Part shown: in pieces, positions 20,710 to 28,934 of the stretch
Layout: each line of letters opens with the position of its first letter
Position numbering within the stretch: position 1 is the first letter of the stretch
From: Streptococcus pasteurianus
GTDB lineage: Bacteria > Bacillota > Bacilli > Lactobacillales > Streptococcaceae
Direction of reading: 5' to 3'
DNA length: 64,000 nt
NCBI RefSeq assembly: GCF_004843545.1
Contig: NZ_CP039457.1
Coordinates: forward strand, 710,501-774,500
Made by a program: the position numbers and the translations under genes
The notes under the pieces: model-generated
The model's database searches: none
What the model saw: the letters and a program-made list of their open reading frames with translations, nothing else
Told to the model about the DNA's origin: nothing

Positions 20710-21876
20710 TTATCTTAGTTTAGCTTCGTCAAAGGTTTGATTGGTTTTGAGCAGATGGTAAATAATACGAGTCAATTTTTTGGCGACATGTGTTACGGCT
20801 ACGTTGTAGTGCTTTCCTTGACTGATTTTTAGTCTTAAATAGGCTTTAAAATGCGGAGAATAAATCGAGATGAGCTTAGCAGCTTGTATTAGGGCATACC
20901 TCAGATAAGAAGAACCTCGTTTAACCATGTGACCTGCATTATCCATCTGTCCTGATTGGTAAATGGCAGGGTCTAACCCTGCGAAGGCTTGGAGCTGATT
21001 TGGATTTTTGAAGTTATGAATAGTCTTAATTTCAGCTAGAATAATAGCACCAAGACGACTTCCAATTCCTGTAATAGATGTGATAGGAGAGTTCAAGTTA
21101 TTCATCAGGAGATTAATTTCCTCTTGAGTTTGATTAATCTGTTTATCATAGTGTTTGATACTTTCAATTAATTGCACTAATTCCAAGGATAAGGCAGGTG
21201 AAGCATTACCAATCGTCTGTTTGGCTGTTTCTTGTATCTGATGCGCTTTATCAGCGGTTAGCCGTTTGATTTTAAGTAACGATGAGAATATAGCACGAGC
21301 TATCTTTTGGGCAGAAGGGTACTTAGTCAATAACTCATAGACAAAATGACCATGAAGATTACTAACAACTCTATGGAGTTCAGGGAAGATAATGTCAAGC
21401 AATCTGATATATAAGTTCTTGCATCTAGACCGTGACTGGATTAAGCGATTTTGATAACGTGTCAGCTCTTTTAACTCGTCCATTACTTTATCTACTTTAT
21501 CTGTTTGATAGTATTCAGGAGTGACATCAGACCGTAGCTTACGAGCAATTAAAAGAGCGTCCTTACTGTCTGTTTTCGTTTTTCGTAGAGATTGAGAGTT
21601 GGCAAATTGTTTGATAATAAAAGGGTTGTAAGCAAACACGTTGTAACCTAATTCTCTTAAAAAAGCGACAATATTGTAGTTATAGTGTCCTGTACTTTCA
21701 AGTGCTATTTGGACATCTTGCGTTATAGAAGATAATTGCTCAAGTTTTAATCTAAGGTCTTTAAAACCTTGATACGAATTGGTGAATCTGAAGTTAGTGA
21801 TTACTATTTCTCCAGTTTCATCAATACAAGCTAAATCATGTTTGTTTTTGGCGATGTCAATACCAACATAGAGCAT
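20710..21876 (-). CDS. IS110-family transposase (DEDD recombinase)
   Basis: The frame is open from 21966, but AAAGGAATC just upstream of the codon at 21876 and the family start MLYVGIDIAKNKHD select a 388-residue product. The N-terminal RuvC-like DEDD domain shows the first Asp in GIDIAKNKHD, Glu in IALESTGHYNY, and a late acidic pair in KTDSKDALLIARKL. The C-terminal Transposase_20 domain has the helix-hairpin-helix ITGIGSRLGAIILAEI, FAGLDPAIYQSGQ, and the serine-bearing KRGSSYLRYALIQAA. IS110 recombinases are guided by a bridge RNA from the non-coding end (known for IS621). No frameshift is seen, so it is probably active. Confidence 0.93.
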   Translation of the reverse strand: MLYVGIDIAKNKHDLACIDETGEIVITNFRFTNSYQGFKDLRLKLEQLSSITQDVQIALESTGHYNYNIVAFLRELGYNVFAYNPFIIKQFANSQSLRKTKTDSKDALLIARKLRSDVTPEYYQTDKVDKVMDELKELTRYQNRLIQSRSRCKNLYIRLLDIIFPELHRVVSNLHGHFVYELLTKYPSAQKIARAIFSSLLKIKRLTADKAHQIQETAKQTIGNASPALSLELVQLIESIKHYDKQINQTQEEINLLMNNLNSPITSITGIGSRLGAIILAEIKTIHNFKNPNQLQAFAGLDPAIYQSGQMDNAGHMVKRGSSYLRYALIQAAKLISIYSPHFKAYLRLKISQGKHYNVAVTHVAKKLTRIIYHLLKTNQTFDEAKLR

Positions 21877-21999
21877 AAGTTTCTGATTCCTTTCAAAGTA
21901 ATTAGCGACTGTTGTTCGTTCCACGCACTCTTTGCCTTGTATTCTTACACGAGATAAAACGTCCAAGCGTTATCATTCTCATTACCAATGAAACAAAGA

Positions 22000-22060
22000 G
22001 CTGTGGTTAGAGTCTCCTTTAAATCGTCTAAGCGATTGAATGATGTTACTAATCCACAGC
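22000..22060 (-). ncRNA. Candidate IS110 bridge-RNA stem-loop
   Basis: In the non-coding end upstream of the transposase, GCTGTGG (22000-22006) pairs with CCACAGC (22054-22060), the adjacent TTAG pairs with CTAA beside a one-base bulge, and an inner AATCG/CGATT hairpin (22022-22037) lies in the loop. Position and size suit a bridge RNA domain, but this is inferred from structure alone. Confidence 0.4.
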
Positions 22061-22113
22061 GCTGAACTAAGTATAAAACAAATCTAAAAAATAATTAAAG
22101 AAAGGGTTTATAC

Positions 22114-22132
22114 TAGCGGGAGCTACCCGCTA
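22114..22132. repeat. Short perfect hairpin near the right IS end
   Basis: TAGCGGG and CCCGCTA flank a five-base loop, 18 bases before the GH36 ATG. There is no T-run, so it is not a terminator. It may be an IS-end structure. Confidence 0.5.
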
Positions 22133-22150
22133 ATATAAATATAAGAATGT

Positions 22151-24337
22151 ATGAAAATTGAGTATAGAGACGATGATGCTACATTTATTCTAGAAAATGA
22201 CAGCATAAGTTATGTGATTCAGATTGTTAAAGATCGTTATGTAAAGCACTGCTATTTTGGAAAGAAAATTAGAGATTTTAAAGGTAGTTGCAAAAATTGG
22301 ATGTATGATAGAGGTTTCTGTTCAAATCCAGATGAAAATGATAGAACTTTCTCTCTAGATACAATGTTACGAGAATTTCCTGATATCAACCAAGGAGATT
22401 ACAGACATTCAGCTTATCAAATTGAATCAGAAGATGGAGATTCTGTTACAAGATTCTATTATAAAAGTTATAACATCTATAAAGGCAAAAAAGCTATCGC
22501 TGGACTTCCATCAGTTTATGTTGAATCGGAAGATGAAGCCATGACTTTAGAACTGACCTTATTTGACACTGTTCGATTATTAGAAATAAATCTGTTTTAT
22601 ACAATTTATAGAGATTACTCAGTCATTACAAGAAGTTCAGAATTAGTCAATAAAAGCGATGAGAGTATCAAATTAAAACGTTTAATGAGTTTTAATTTAG
22701 ATATGCAGGACAATCGCTGGGATGTGATGACATTAAGTGGATCACATACAAATGAAAAAAATATTTATCGCCGAAAACTAGGTTCAGATACCTTATTAGT
22801 AGAGAGCAGTAGGGGGACAAGTAGTCCACAATCCACACCGTTTATCGCACTAGTTCGGCCAGAAACAACGGAAAAATCTGGAGAAGTTATTGCCTCTAAT
22901 TTAATATATAGTGGAAATTTCGCTGGCTTTGTTCAAAAATCACAATATGGAACTGTCAGAGTGCAGATGGGAATTAACCCAGAAACATTTTGTTGGCATT
23001 TGAATCCTTCGAAAACTTTTGCTAGTCCTGAATCAGTATTAGTTTATTCGGAAAATGGTCTACAAGGGATGTCTCAAACTTTTCATAGTTTCTATAGAAA
23101 AAGATTGTGTCGTGGAGAGTATAGAGATTTGGCACGTCCCGTCTTATTAAACACGTGGGAAGCGATGTATTTTGAAGTATCAGAAGAAAAGTTTTTGAAC
23201 TTAGCTAAAGAAGCTTCTGAATTAGGCGTTGAGACAATTGTGTTAGATGATGGTTGGTTTAAGGGGCGACTGGATGACACAAGTTCTTTAGGGGATTGGG
23301 TTATGGATGTGAAAAAGTTTCCTAAGGGATTGAAATACTTGTCTGAACAGGTAGAACATTTTGGGTTAAAATTAGGTATTTGGTTAGAACCTGAGATGAT
23401 TTCTAAGAAGAGTGATTTATATCAACAACATCCTGATTGGGTGATTCGAAGCAATCGTTATGAGCCAATAGTGAGCAGAGCTCAATATGTTTTGGATTTG
23501 ACCAACCCAGATGTCTGTTCTTACTTAATTGAAGCAATTAGTTTGGTATTGACAGAAGGAAATATTGCTTATGTGAAATGGGATATGAATAGACATCTTA
23601 CAGATTTGTATTCTACATTTTTATCAGCTGAACAGCAAGGAGAATTATCACATCGCTATGTGCTAGGGTTATATTCTATATTAGAAACATTGAATCAAAG
23701 ATTTCCTCATATTCTTTTTGAGAACTGTTCTAGTGGGGGTGGAAGATATGATGCAGGTATGCTTTATTATATGCCACAAACATGGGCTAGTGATAACACA
23801 GATGCCATTAGTAGGTTAAAGATACAACAGGGGACTAGTTTGATATTTCCAGCTATCACAATGGGAAGCCATGTATCAGGTGTTCCGAACCATCAAGTTG
23901 GTAGGGTAACACCGTTGAAAACTCGTTTCCATGTTGCTATGAGTGGAAACTTGGGATATGAGTTAGATATTACGAAGTTGTCAGATATTGAAAAAAATGA
24001 AATTGCAGAGCAGATAATATTTTATAAATCCATAAGAGATGTAGTGCAATTTGGTCATTATTATCGATTATCCGATTTTACAAAACAAAATCAAGGAGGA
24101 TGGCAATTTGTTTCTGAAGATGGTAAAGATGTTTTAGTGACTTATGTGCAGATATTATCTCAACCGGCATATGAAATTCCTATTTTATATCTCAATGGTT
24201 TAGATCCAAAAGCTAATTATAGAGAAAAAGGTAGTGGGGAAATTTATGGTGGAGATGAATTAATGTATTCAGGGCTTACTATCCCAAGAACAAAAGAAGA
24301 TTTTCATAGCACATTATATCAATTTGAAAAAATTTAA
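22151..24337 (+). CDS. aga: GH36 alpha-galactosidase
   Basis: The 728-residue enzyme removes alpha-1,6-linked galactose from melibiose, raffinose and stachyose. It has an N-terminal beta-supersandwich (about 1-325), a central (beta/alpha)8 barrel (about 330-650) and a C-terminal beta domain. The nucleophile Asp478 is in YVKWDMNRH and the acid/base Asp548 in WASDNTDAISR; the substrate-binding CSSGGGRYDAGM lies between. Length and numbering match characterised GH36 enzymes. The ATG has no Shine-Dalgarno: the sequence immediately upstream belongs to the IS110 element, and the likely original ribosome site is stranded at 20503. Translation may therefore be reduced. There is no signal peptide. The PTS gene follows after 18 bases. 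Confidence 0.93.
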   Translation: MKIEYRDDDATFILENDSISYVIQIVKDRYVKHCYFGKKIRDFKGSCKNWMYDRGFCSNPDENDRTFSLDTMLREFPDINQGDYRHSAYQIESEDGDSVTRFYYKSYNIYKGKKAIAGLPSVYVESEDEAMTLELTLFDTVRLLEINLFYTIYRDYSVITRSSELVNKSDESIKLKRLMSFNLDMQDNRWDVMTLSGSHTNEKNIYRRKLGSDTLLVESSRGTSSPQSTPFIALVRPETTEKSGEVIASNLIYSGNFAGFVQKSQYGTVRVQMGINPETFCWHLNPSKTFASPESVLVYSENGLQGMSQTFHSFYRKRLCRGEYRDLARPVLLNTWEAMYFEVSEEKFLNLAKEASELGVETIVLDDGWFKGRLDDTSSLGDWVMDVKKFPKGLKYLSEQVEHFGLKLGIWLEPEMISKKSDLYQQHPDWVIRSNRYEPIVSRAQYVLDLTNPDVCSYLIEAISLVLTEGNIAYVKWDMNRHLTDLYSTFLSAEQQGELSHRYVLGLYSILETLNQRFPHILFENCSSGGGRYDAGMLYYMPQTWASDNTDAISRLKIQQGTSLIFPAITMGSHVSGVPNHQVGRVTPLKTRFHVAMSGNLGYELDITKLSDIEKNEIAEQIIFYKSIRDVVQFGHYYRLSDFTKQNQGGWQFVSEDGKDVLVTYVQILSQPAYEIPILYLNGLDPKANYREKGSGEIYGGDELMYSGLTIPRTKEDFHSTLYQFEKI

Positions 24338-24355
24338 AAATGAAGGAGTAGTATC

Positions 24356-25777
24356 ATGAGTAAGGAAAAGCAATATCAACAAACAGCAGAAGATATTTTG
24401 CATTTGGTGGGTGGAAAAGATAATATTATTAGTGCAGCTCACTGTGCGACACGTTTACGACTTGTATTGAAAGATGAAAATAAAGCAAATACAGATGAAA
24501 TAGTAAAATTAGATTTAGTTAAAGGCCAATTCTCAACAGGTGGACAGTATCAAATTATTATAGGAAGTGGAACTGTTGATGAGGTATATAAATACTTCAT
24601 ACAACAAAGTGGACTTTCAGAAAGTAGTAAGAGCGAAGTAAAAGCTGCAGCTGATAAAAAAATGAATCCATTCCAGCGATTTGTCAAAATGCTCTCAGAC
24701 GTTTTTGTTCCTATCATTCCAGCTTTAGTCGCAAGTGGTTTCTTGATGGGGTTGAATAACATACTTACGGCCTCAGGGTTATTTATAGAAGGCAAATCCT
24801 TAGTTGAAGCATACCCTGCTATATCAGATTTAGCCTCAATGATTAATACAGTAGCTAGTGCAGCGTATGCGTTTTTACCAATTCTTATTGGATTTTCTGC
24901 CGCAAAAATGTTTGGAGCTAATCAGTTTTTAGGTGGCGTTGTAGGTATGGTTATGGTTTCTGGTGATTTGCTAAATGCTTATAGCTATGGTACAGCAGTT
25001 ACTGAAGGCAAGATACCGATGTGGCATATATTGGGATTATCAATCGAAAAAGTTGGTTATCAAGGGACAGTACTTCCAGTATTAGCTGCTGTAGCTTTAT
25101 TGGCTGTTATAGAAAAAAGATTGCACCGTATAATTCCAGAAGTACTAGACAATTTATTGACGCCAGCTTTAGCAGTGCTATTAACTTCATTTTTAACATT
25201 TACAATAGTAGGTGGTGTGATGAGAACAGCAGGTGATTGGATAACTAATGGTCTTTTGTGGCTACATGATAGTTTGGGGGTAATTGGAGGAATGGTCTTC
25301 GGATTTATTTATGCACCTCTTACTATGACAGGCATGCACCATAGTCTTTTACCAGTAGATATTCAATTAATTGCTTCAGGAGCGTCATTTTTACTTGCTA
25401 TTGCTGCTTGTAATAATGTTGCACAGGGGGGAGCGGCTTTAGCAGCAATGAAATGTACCACAGATAAAAAAATGAAAGGAATTGCAGCTTCTTCAGGGAT
25501 TTCTGCATTGCTAGGCATTACTGAGCCAGCAATGTTTGGAGTTAATTTAAAAATGAAATATCCTTTTTATGCAGCAATGATTGGTTCTGCAGTAGGATGT
25601 GGATATGTTACCTTGACTAACGTTTTAAATATTTCTCCAGGAGCTGCCGGAATAATAGGATTTATCTGTATTCAACCAAAAGGAATGTTAAACTTTTTAA
25701 TCGGTACCATCATCTCTTTAATTGTCGCTTTCATTACTACCATTGTGTTCTCAAAACTAAAAAGATTTCAATCTTAA
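24356..25777 (+). CDS. PTS system EIIBC component, glucose/sucrose/trehalose type
   Basis: The 473-residue membrane protein has an N-terminal EIIB domain (about 10-90) with the phosphorylated cysteine at residue 30 in ISAAHCATRLRLVL, then an EIIC domain with about ten membrane segments (about 105-470), including GFIYAPLTMTGMHHSLLPVD and GITEPAMFGVNLKMKYPF. No EIIA is fused or adjacent, so a shared EIIA from elsewhere is needed. It closes the dexB-aga operon (GGAGTAG before the ATG). The sugar is probably an alpha-glycoside; sucrose- or trehalose-like EIIBC sequences are the nearest remembered relatives. The substrate cannot be fixed from sequence. Confidence 0.88.
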   Translation: MSKEKQYQQTAEDILHLVGGKDNIISAAHCATRLRLVLKDENKANTDEIVKLDLVKGQFSTGGQYQIIIGSGTVDEVYKYFIQQSGLSESSKSEVKAAADKKMNPFQRFVKMLSDVFVPIIPALVASGFLMGLNNILTASGLFIEGKSLVEAYPAISDLASMINTVASAAYAFLPILIGFSAAKMFGANQFLGGVVGMVMVSGDLLNAYSYGTAVTEGKIPMWHILGLSIEKVGYQGTVLPVLAAVALLAVIEKRLHRIIPEVLDNLLTPALAVLLTSFLTFTIVGGVMRTAGDWITNGLLWLHDSLGVIGGMVFGFIYAPLTMTGMHHSLLPVDIQLIASGASFLLAIAACNNVAQGGAALAAMKCTTDKKMKGIAASSGISALLGITEPAMFGVNLKMKYPFYAAMIGSAVGCGYVTLTNVLNISPGAAGIIGFICIQPKGMLNFLIGTIISLIVAFITTIVFSKLKRFQS

Positions 25778-25841
25778 CATTATGTGAAAGTGAGAATTGA
25801 TAAGAAATTATTAGTGGATACTAGATAACAAGATTTTCATC

Positions 25842-25872
25842 AAAGCTGAACAGGAAAAATGTTCAGCTTTTT
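25842..25872 (+). terminator. Terminator of the sugar operon
   Basis: AAAGCTGAACA (25842-25852) pairs perfectly with TGTTCAGCTTT (25860-25870), ending in a T-run. Confidence 0.85.
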
Positions 25873-25922
25873 CTTGTCTTCCTGTCTCTTTGATCTACTG
25901 GGAGGAATTTGACAACAAAAGC

Positions 25923-26032
25923 ATTGCTCTAGTTGCAGAAGCTCTCAGCAAGTCTTATGATAGAAAAAACGTTGATAAATACCTCGTTTTGCTTGGTGGC
26001 GAACAGCTAGAAGTTGTTAAACTATAAAACAT
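25923..26032 (+). repeat. Second copy of the rexA 3' end (gene remnant)
   Basis: This stretch aligns without gaps to 17613-17722 (offset 8310 bases). From 25934 to the TAA it encodes the same last residues of RexA (AEALSKSYDRKNVDKYLVLL onward). The few differences in that part (TAT/TAC, GTC/GTT, GTG/GTT, TTA/CTA codons) are all synonymous. Upstream of 25923 similarity fades. It marks the right edge of the inserted sugar-use cluster. It has no start and is not a functional gene. Confidence 0.88.
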
Positions 26033-26057
26033 CATATTGTTTTATCACTTGAATAAA

Positions 26058-26095
26058 AATAACCCTCTGAGATGTCCTTGTCTCAGAGGGTTATT
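26058..26095. terminator. Bidirectional terminator, mainly for the MetE-like gene
   Basis: AATAACCCTCTGAGA and TCTCAGAGGGTTATT form a perfect 15-bp stem with an eight-base loop. On the minus strand it is followed by TTTTTATTC, 36 bases after the stop of the methyltransferase gene. Confidence 0.88.
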
Positions 26096-26131
26096 AGTTG
26101 TAAATGAAATGATTTTTGAATTCAGAGAATA

Positions 26132-27277
26132 TTAGCTCCAGAATTTAGCAGCAATTTCTTGCCCTTGTTTGATTTTAGCCCATTGTTGTGGAATAGCGAG
26201 TTCATTTCCAGAGTCACATGAGGCAAAACCGCATTGGTGAGAAAGGAAAAGACGTTCTTTAGGGATGATGTTGCTTGCTTCTTCTAAAAATTTTAGAGCG
26301 CGTTCTTCATCATCAAGGTCAGTTGTTTTACTTGAAAGTAGCCCAAGAACTACTTCAACATCTTTATCTTTCAAACTTTCAAGAGCTTTAAGGTCGCCAG
26401 AGACTTCGCTGTCCCATTCAAGGAAGAAGCGGTCGTAGTGTTGGTCTTTCAAGAATTTTGTGGCGATAGCTTCATAAGTGCCACCAGCAGCAGAACGACT
26501 TTCGTAATTTCCACGGCAGTTATGTGTCCAAACTTTTAGCCCAAGTTCATGTCCATAGTCAGCAACTTCGTTGTTAATAGCGATGAATTCATCTGCCAAG
26601 TCTGCTAAACCACCATTTCCTTCCGTAAAAAAACTAGCAGGATTAGATTCGTCAAAAAGTTCCCAGAGACAATCGTCAAATTGGATGATTTCTCCACCAG
26701 CTTCTTTGTATTCTGTTAAAAATTCTTTGTAAGCGTTGATAAGACCAGATTTTAGTTCTTTATTTGTCTTGTAAACTTGATTTTCCCCAGCCAATCCATC
26801 AAAAATCGCCAATTCAGTGTAAGCATGTGCAGGTCCCCAAATGGTTAATTTGGTAGCTGTATCGCCAGCTTCTTGTTTAACGAGTTTAAAAATATCAAGA
26901 AAATGATGATTTTTACCAGAAAGTGGTTCAGTGATACGAATGCCAATGTCTTTGCGTGTTTCAAATTGACCACCGTCATGGTCTTGGAAAGTGTAACCAT
27001 GGTCAGCAATATAGCGTTCGATACCTTTTAGTCCCCATACAAAATCAAGGTGCCACATTGATTTTGAATATTCACCGTCAGTGATAATATCAATACCGTT
27101 TGCCTTTTCTTCAGCAATTATTTTTTTGATGTCAGCTGTTTCGGTTTCTTGATAGCCGTCAAAAGCATCATAGAAAGGGTAAACAATATCATCACGATGT
27201 TCAATCGCTGTTTTATATTCACGTAAGTCTGCTGGTCGCAAAAGCGAACCAACGAGTTGAAATTTTGAATTAGCCAT
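26132..27277 (-). CDS. MetE-like (cobalamin-independent methionine synthase family) methyltransferase
   Basis: The 381-residue protein resembles the C-terminal catalytic half of MetE (YxjG/YxjH group). These enzymes lack the N-terminal tetrahydrofolate domain and are thought to methylate homocysteine from an unknown or simpler donor. Likely zinc ligands lie in VWTHNCRGN and in LSHQCGFASCDSGNEL near the C-terminus, and the substrate region DIITDGEYSKSMWHLDF is near 60-78. GAGGTATTT precedes the ATG. A perfect MET-box lies upstream at 27360-27376, so it should belong to the methionine regulon. The methyl donor is not known. Confidence 0.88.
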   Translation of the reverse strand: MANSKFQLVGSLLRPADLREYKTAIEHRDDIVYPFYDAFDGYQETETADIKKIIAEEKANGIDIITDGEYSKSMWHLDFVWGLKGIERYIADHGYTFQDHDGGQFETRKDIGIRITEPLSGKNHHFLDIFKLVKQEAGDTATKLTIWGPAHAYTELAIFDGLAGENQVYKTNKELKSGLINAYKEFLTEYKEAGGEIIQFDDCLWELFDESNPASFFTEGNGGLADLADEFIAINNEVADYGHELGLKVWTHNCRGNYESRSAAGGTYEAIATKFLKDQHYDRFFLEWDSEVSGDLKALESLKDKDVEVVLGLLSSKTTDLDDEERALKFLEEASNIIPKERLFLSHQCGFASCDSGNELAIPQQWAKIKQGQEIAAKFWS

Positions 27278-27307
27278 TTCAAATACCTCTTTATCTTTCT
27301 GTGTTCA

Positions 27308-27336
27308 TTGTATAAAAGCTTTGCCATTTTGAAAAA
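27308..27336 (-). promoter_or_regulatory. Promoter of the MetE-like gene
   Basis: On the minus strand TTTTCA (27336-27331) and TACAAT (27313-27308) are 17 bases apart. The start is expected near 27301, which puts the MET-box centre at about -67. Confidence 0.6.
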
Positions 27337-27359
27337 TAGTTATTTTTATAGGCTTATAT

Positions 27360-27376
27360 ATAGTTACAAACTATAA
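27360..27376. promoter_or_regulatory. MET-box (MtaR/MetR-type operator)
   Basis: TATAGTTACAAACTATA is a perfect 17-base dyad (TATAGTT/AACTATA) matching the MET-box predicted for LysR-type methionine regulators in streptococci. It lies between the MetE-like gene and the divergent PHP gene. Confidence 0.82.
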
Positions 27377-27406
27377 CGAAAAAAGTATATATTTGTCTGA
27401 AAATTT

Positions 27407-27415
27407 GGTAGAATA
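27407..27415 (+). promoter_or_regulatory. Extended -10 promoter of the PHP phosphatase gene
   Basis: TGGTAGAAT is an extended -10 about 70 bases upstream of the ATG. No clear -35 is seen. Confidence 0.45.
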
Positions 27416-27485
27416 AGAAAAACTGACAAAAATTTTTGATGGGGCTTAAAGGACATCTAACATAAAATACGGCGAGGTAAAACCA

Positions 27486-28220
27486 ATGCGTGATAATCAC
27501 TTACACACATATTTTTCTTATGATTCGGATGCTCGATTCGAGGATTACTTAGAACATTATGACGGCGATATTGTGACAACAGAGCACTACGATTTATCAA
27601 ATCCTTATACGAAACAAGATGACATTCCTGATTATGATGCTTATTCTAAAGAAATAGCTGAGCTGAATGTCAAATATGGTAATCGCATCAAGCGTGGTAT
27701 TGAGATTGGTTATTATGAGCCACGCGAGGCAGATATTACAGCTTTCTTGGCAAATAAAGATTATGATTTGAAACTATTGTCAGTTCACCACAATGGTATT
27801 AATGATTATCTAGATGATGAAGTGGCTGACATGGATAAAAATGCCATTATTCAAGAATATCTCGACAAATTGGAACATGCTATTGGTCGTGTAGAGGCAG
27901 ACGTTTTAGCTCATTTTGATTATGGTTTTCGACTTTTTGAGGTTTCTGTGGCAGAATTACAAGTCTATGAAGAACAGCTCCGCCGCATTTTCCAAAAAAT
28001 GATTGATTTTGATTTGGCATTTGAGTTAAATAGTAAATCAATGTACCTCTATCATCACGAGGACCTTTATCGCTATGCCTTAGGCTTGGTAAGAGAATTA
28101 GGTGGACATAAGTATTCCATTGGTTCAGACGGGCACAAGTTGGAGCATTTCCGCTTAGCTTTTGACAAAATACAAGCATTGCTAGACGAATGTGATATCA
28201 AAGAATGGGAGATTTTATAA
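27486..28220 (+). CDS. PHP-domain histidinol-phosphatase family protein
   Basis: The 244-residue protein is a PHP-fold metal phosphoesterase. The metal ligands appear in order: DNHLHTYFSYDSD (residues 3-15), Glu in GIEIGYY, SVHHNG near 98, HFDYG near 140, and GSDGHKLEHF near the C-terminus. In lactic acid bacteria HisK of this family dephosphorylates histidinol phosphate, but no his genes are nearby, so the substrate here is open. GAGGT precedes the ATG. The alpha/beta hydrolase gene begins 13 bases after the stop. Confidence 0.82.
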   Translation: MRDNHLHTYFSYDSDARFEDYLEHYDGDIVTTEHYDLSNPYTKQDDIPDYDAYSKEIAELNVKYGNRIKRGIEIGYYEPREADITAFLANKDYDLKLLSVHHNGINDYLDDEVADMDKNAIIQEYLDKLEHAIGRVEADVLAHFDYGFRLFEVSVAELQVYEEQLRRIFQKMIDFDLAFELNSKSMYLYHHEDLYRYALGLVRELGGHKYSIGSDGHKLEHFRLAFDKIQALLDECDIKEWEIL

Positions 28221-28233
28221 AGGGAAATTTAGG

Positions 28234-28857
28234 ATGAAAATCGTATTTTTACATGGTTTAGGACAAGACGAAACATCTTGGGATGAAGTGATAAAGGCAT
28301 TGCCGAATCACGACTGTTTGAGTGTCAAGTTATTTGAAAGGGATGTTTTCCCAACAGATTTCAAAGTGTTGGAAGATAAAATTCTTAGTATTCTGGAAAG
28401 TATTGATGAAGATTTTATTCTTGTAGGGTTATCACTAGGTGGCATGCTAGCGCTTGATATGATTCAGTTTAATTTGGCAAATCTAAAAGGGATTGTGGTT
28501 TCGGGTGGTCAATATAAAATGAAGGGGAATTTAGCTTTTTATATGCAATATCTACTTTTTGCTTGCACCCCAGCTCGGGTATTTGAAAAACAAGGTGTTG
28601 ACAAACATGCCATGAAATCATTTTACGGAGGGCTTTCACAGTTCAATTTAGCTAAAGTATTAACAGAGGTTGAGTTACCAGTTCAACTTATTTGTGGCCA
28701 AAATGATAAGGCAAACTTACCAGCAGCAAAAGCCATGCACAAACTAATGACTAATTCACAGTTGAACATTATCCCAGATAGTGGGCATGTGTTAAATACA
28801 GAGTGTCCAGATGATTTTGCTAATATTATTAAAAACTTTCTAAATAGAATCATGTAG
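28234..28857 (+). CDS. Alpha/beta hydrolase
   Basis: The frame opens at 28192 inside the previous gene, but MKIVFLHGLG at 28234 is the natural start (AAAGGG upstream), giving 207 residues. The oxyanion motif HGLG is at 7-10, the nucleophile Ser67 is in GLSLGGM, the likely acid Asp is in CGQNDKANLP, and the catalytic His is in DSGHVLNTE. The fold resembles small carboxylesterases. The substrate is unknown. It is probably co-transcribed with the PHP gene, and a hairpin terminator follows. Confidence 0.8.
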   Translation: MKIVFLHGLGQDETSWDEVIKALPNHDCLSVKLFERDVFPTDFKVLEDKILSILESIDEDFILVGLSLGGMLALDMIQFNLANLKGIVVSGGQYKMKGNLAFYMQYLLFACTPARVFEKQGVDKHAMKSFYGGLSQFNLAKVLTEVELPVQLICGQNDKANLPAAKAMHKLMTNSQLNIIPDSGHVLNTECPDDFANIIKNFLNRIM

Positions 28858-28881
28858 TCAATCTAGGCAAATTTTTAATAA

Positions 28882-28918
28882 AAAAACGCTATGAGCAATC
28901 TAACTCATAGCATTTTTT
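28882..28918. terminator. Bidirectional terminator between convergent genes
   Basis: GCTATGAG (28888-28895) pairs with CTCATAGC (28904-28911), flanked by a run of A on the left and T on the right. It serves the hydrolase gene and the convergent DUF3042 gene. Confidence 0.85.
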
Positions 28919-28934
28919 ATACTTTTTTCAGCAA

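Larger units (their letters stand above)
20519..22150 (-). mobile_element. IS110-family insertion sequence (boundaries approximate)
   Basis: The element holds one complete transposase gene on the minus strand, about 190 bases of non-coding DNA on the left and about 270 on the right. I see no terminal inverted repeats and no target duplication, as usual for IS110. The ends are inferred from where the flanking operon would rejoin: the ribosome site at 20503-20510 and the ATG at 22151. It separates dexB from the alpha-galactosidase gene. Confidence 0.75.

Noticed and set aside
22114..22132. Terminator at the right IS end
   Set aside because: The hairpin is good but no T-run follows; ATATAAATATAAG comes next.
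28192..28233. Longer start for the alpha/beta hydrolase
   Set aside because: It would overlap the PHP gene, and the extra residues do not belong to the fold; MKIVFLHGLG is the natural beginning.
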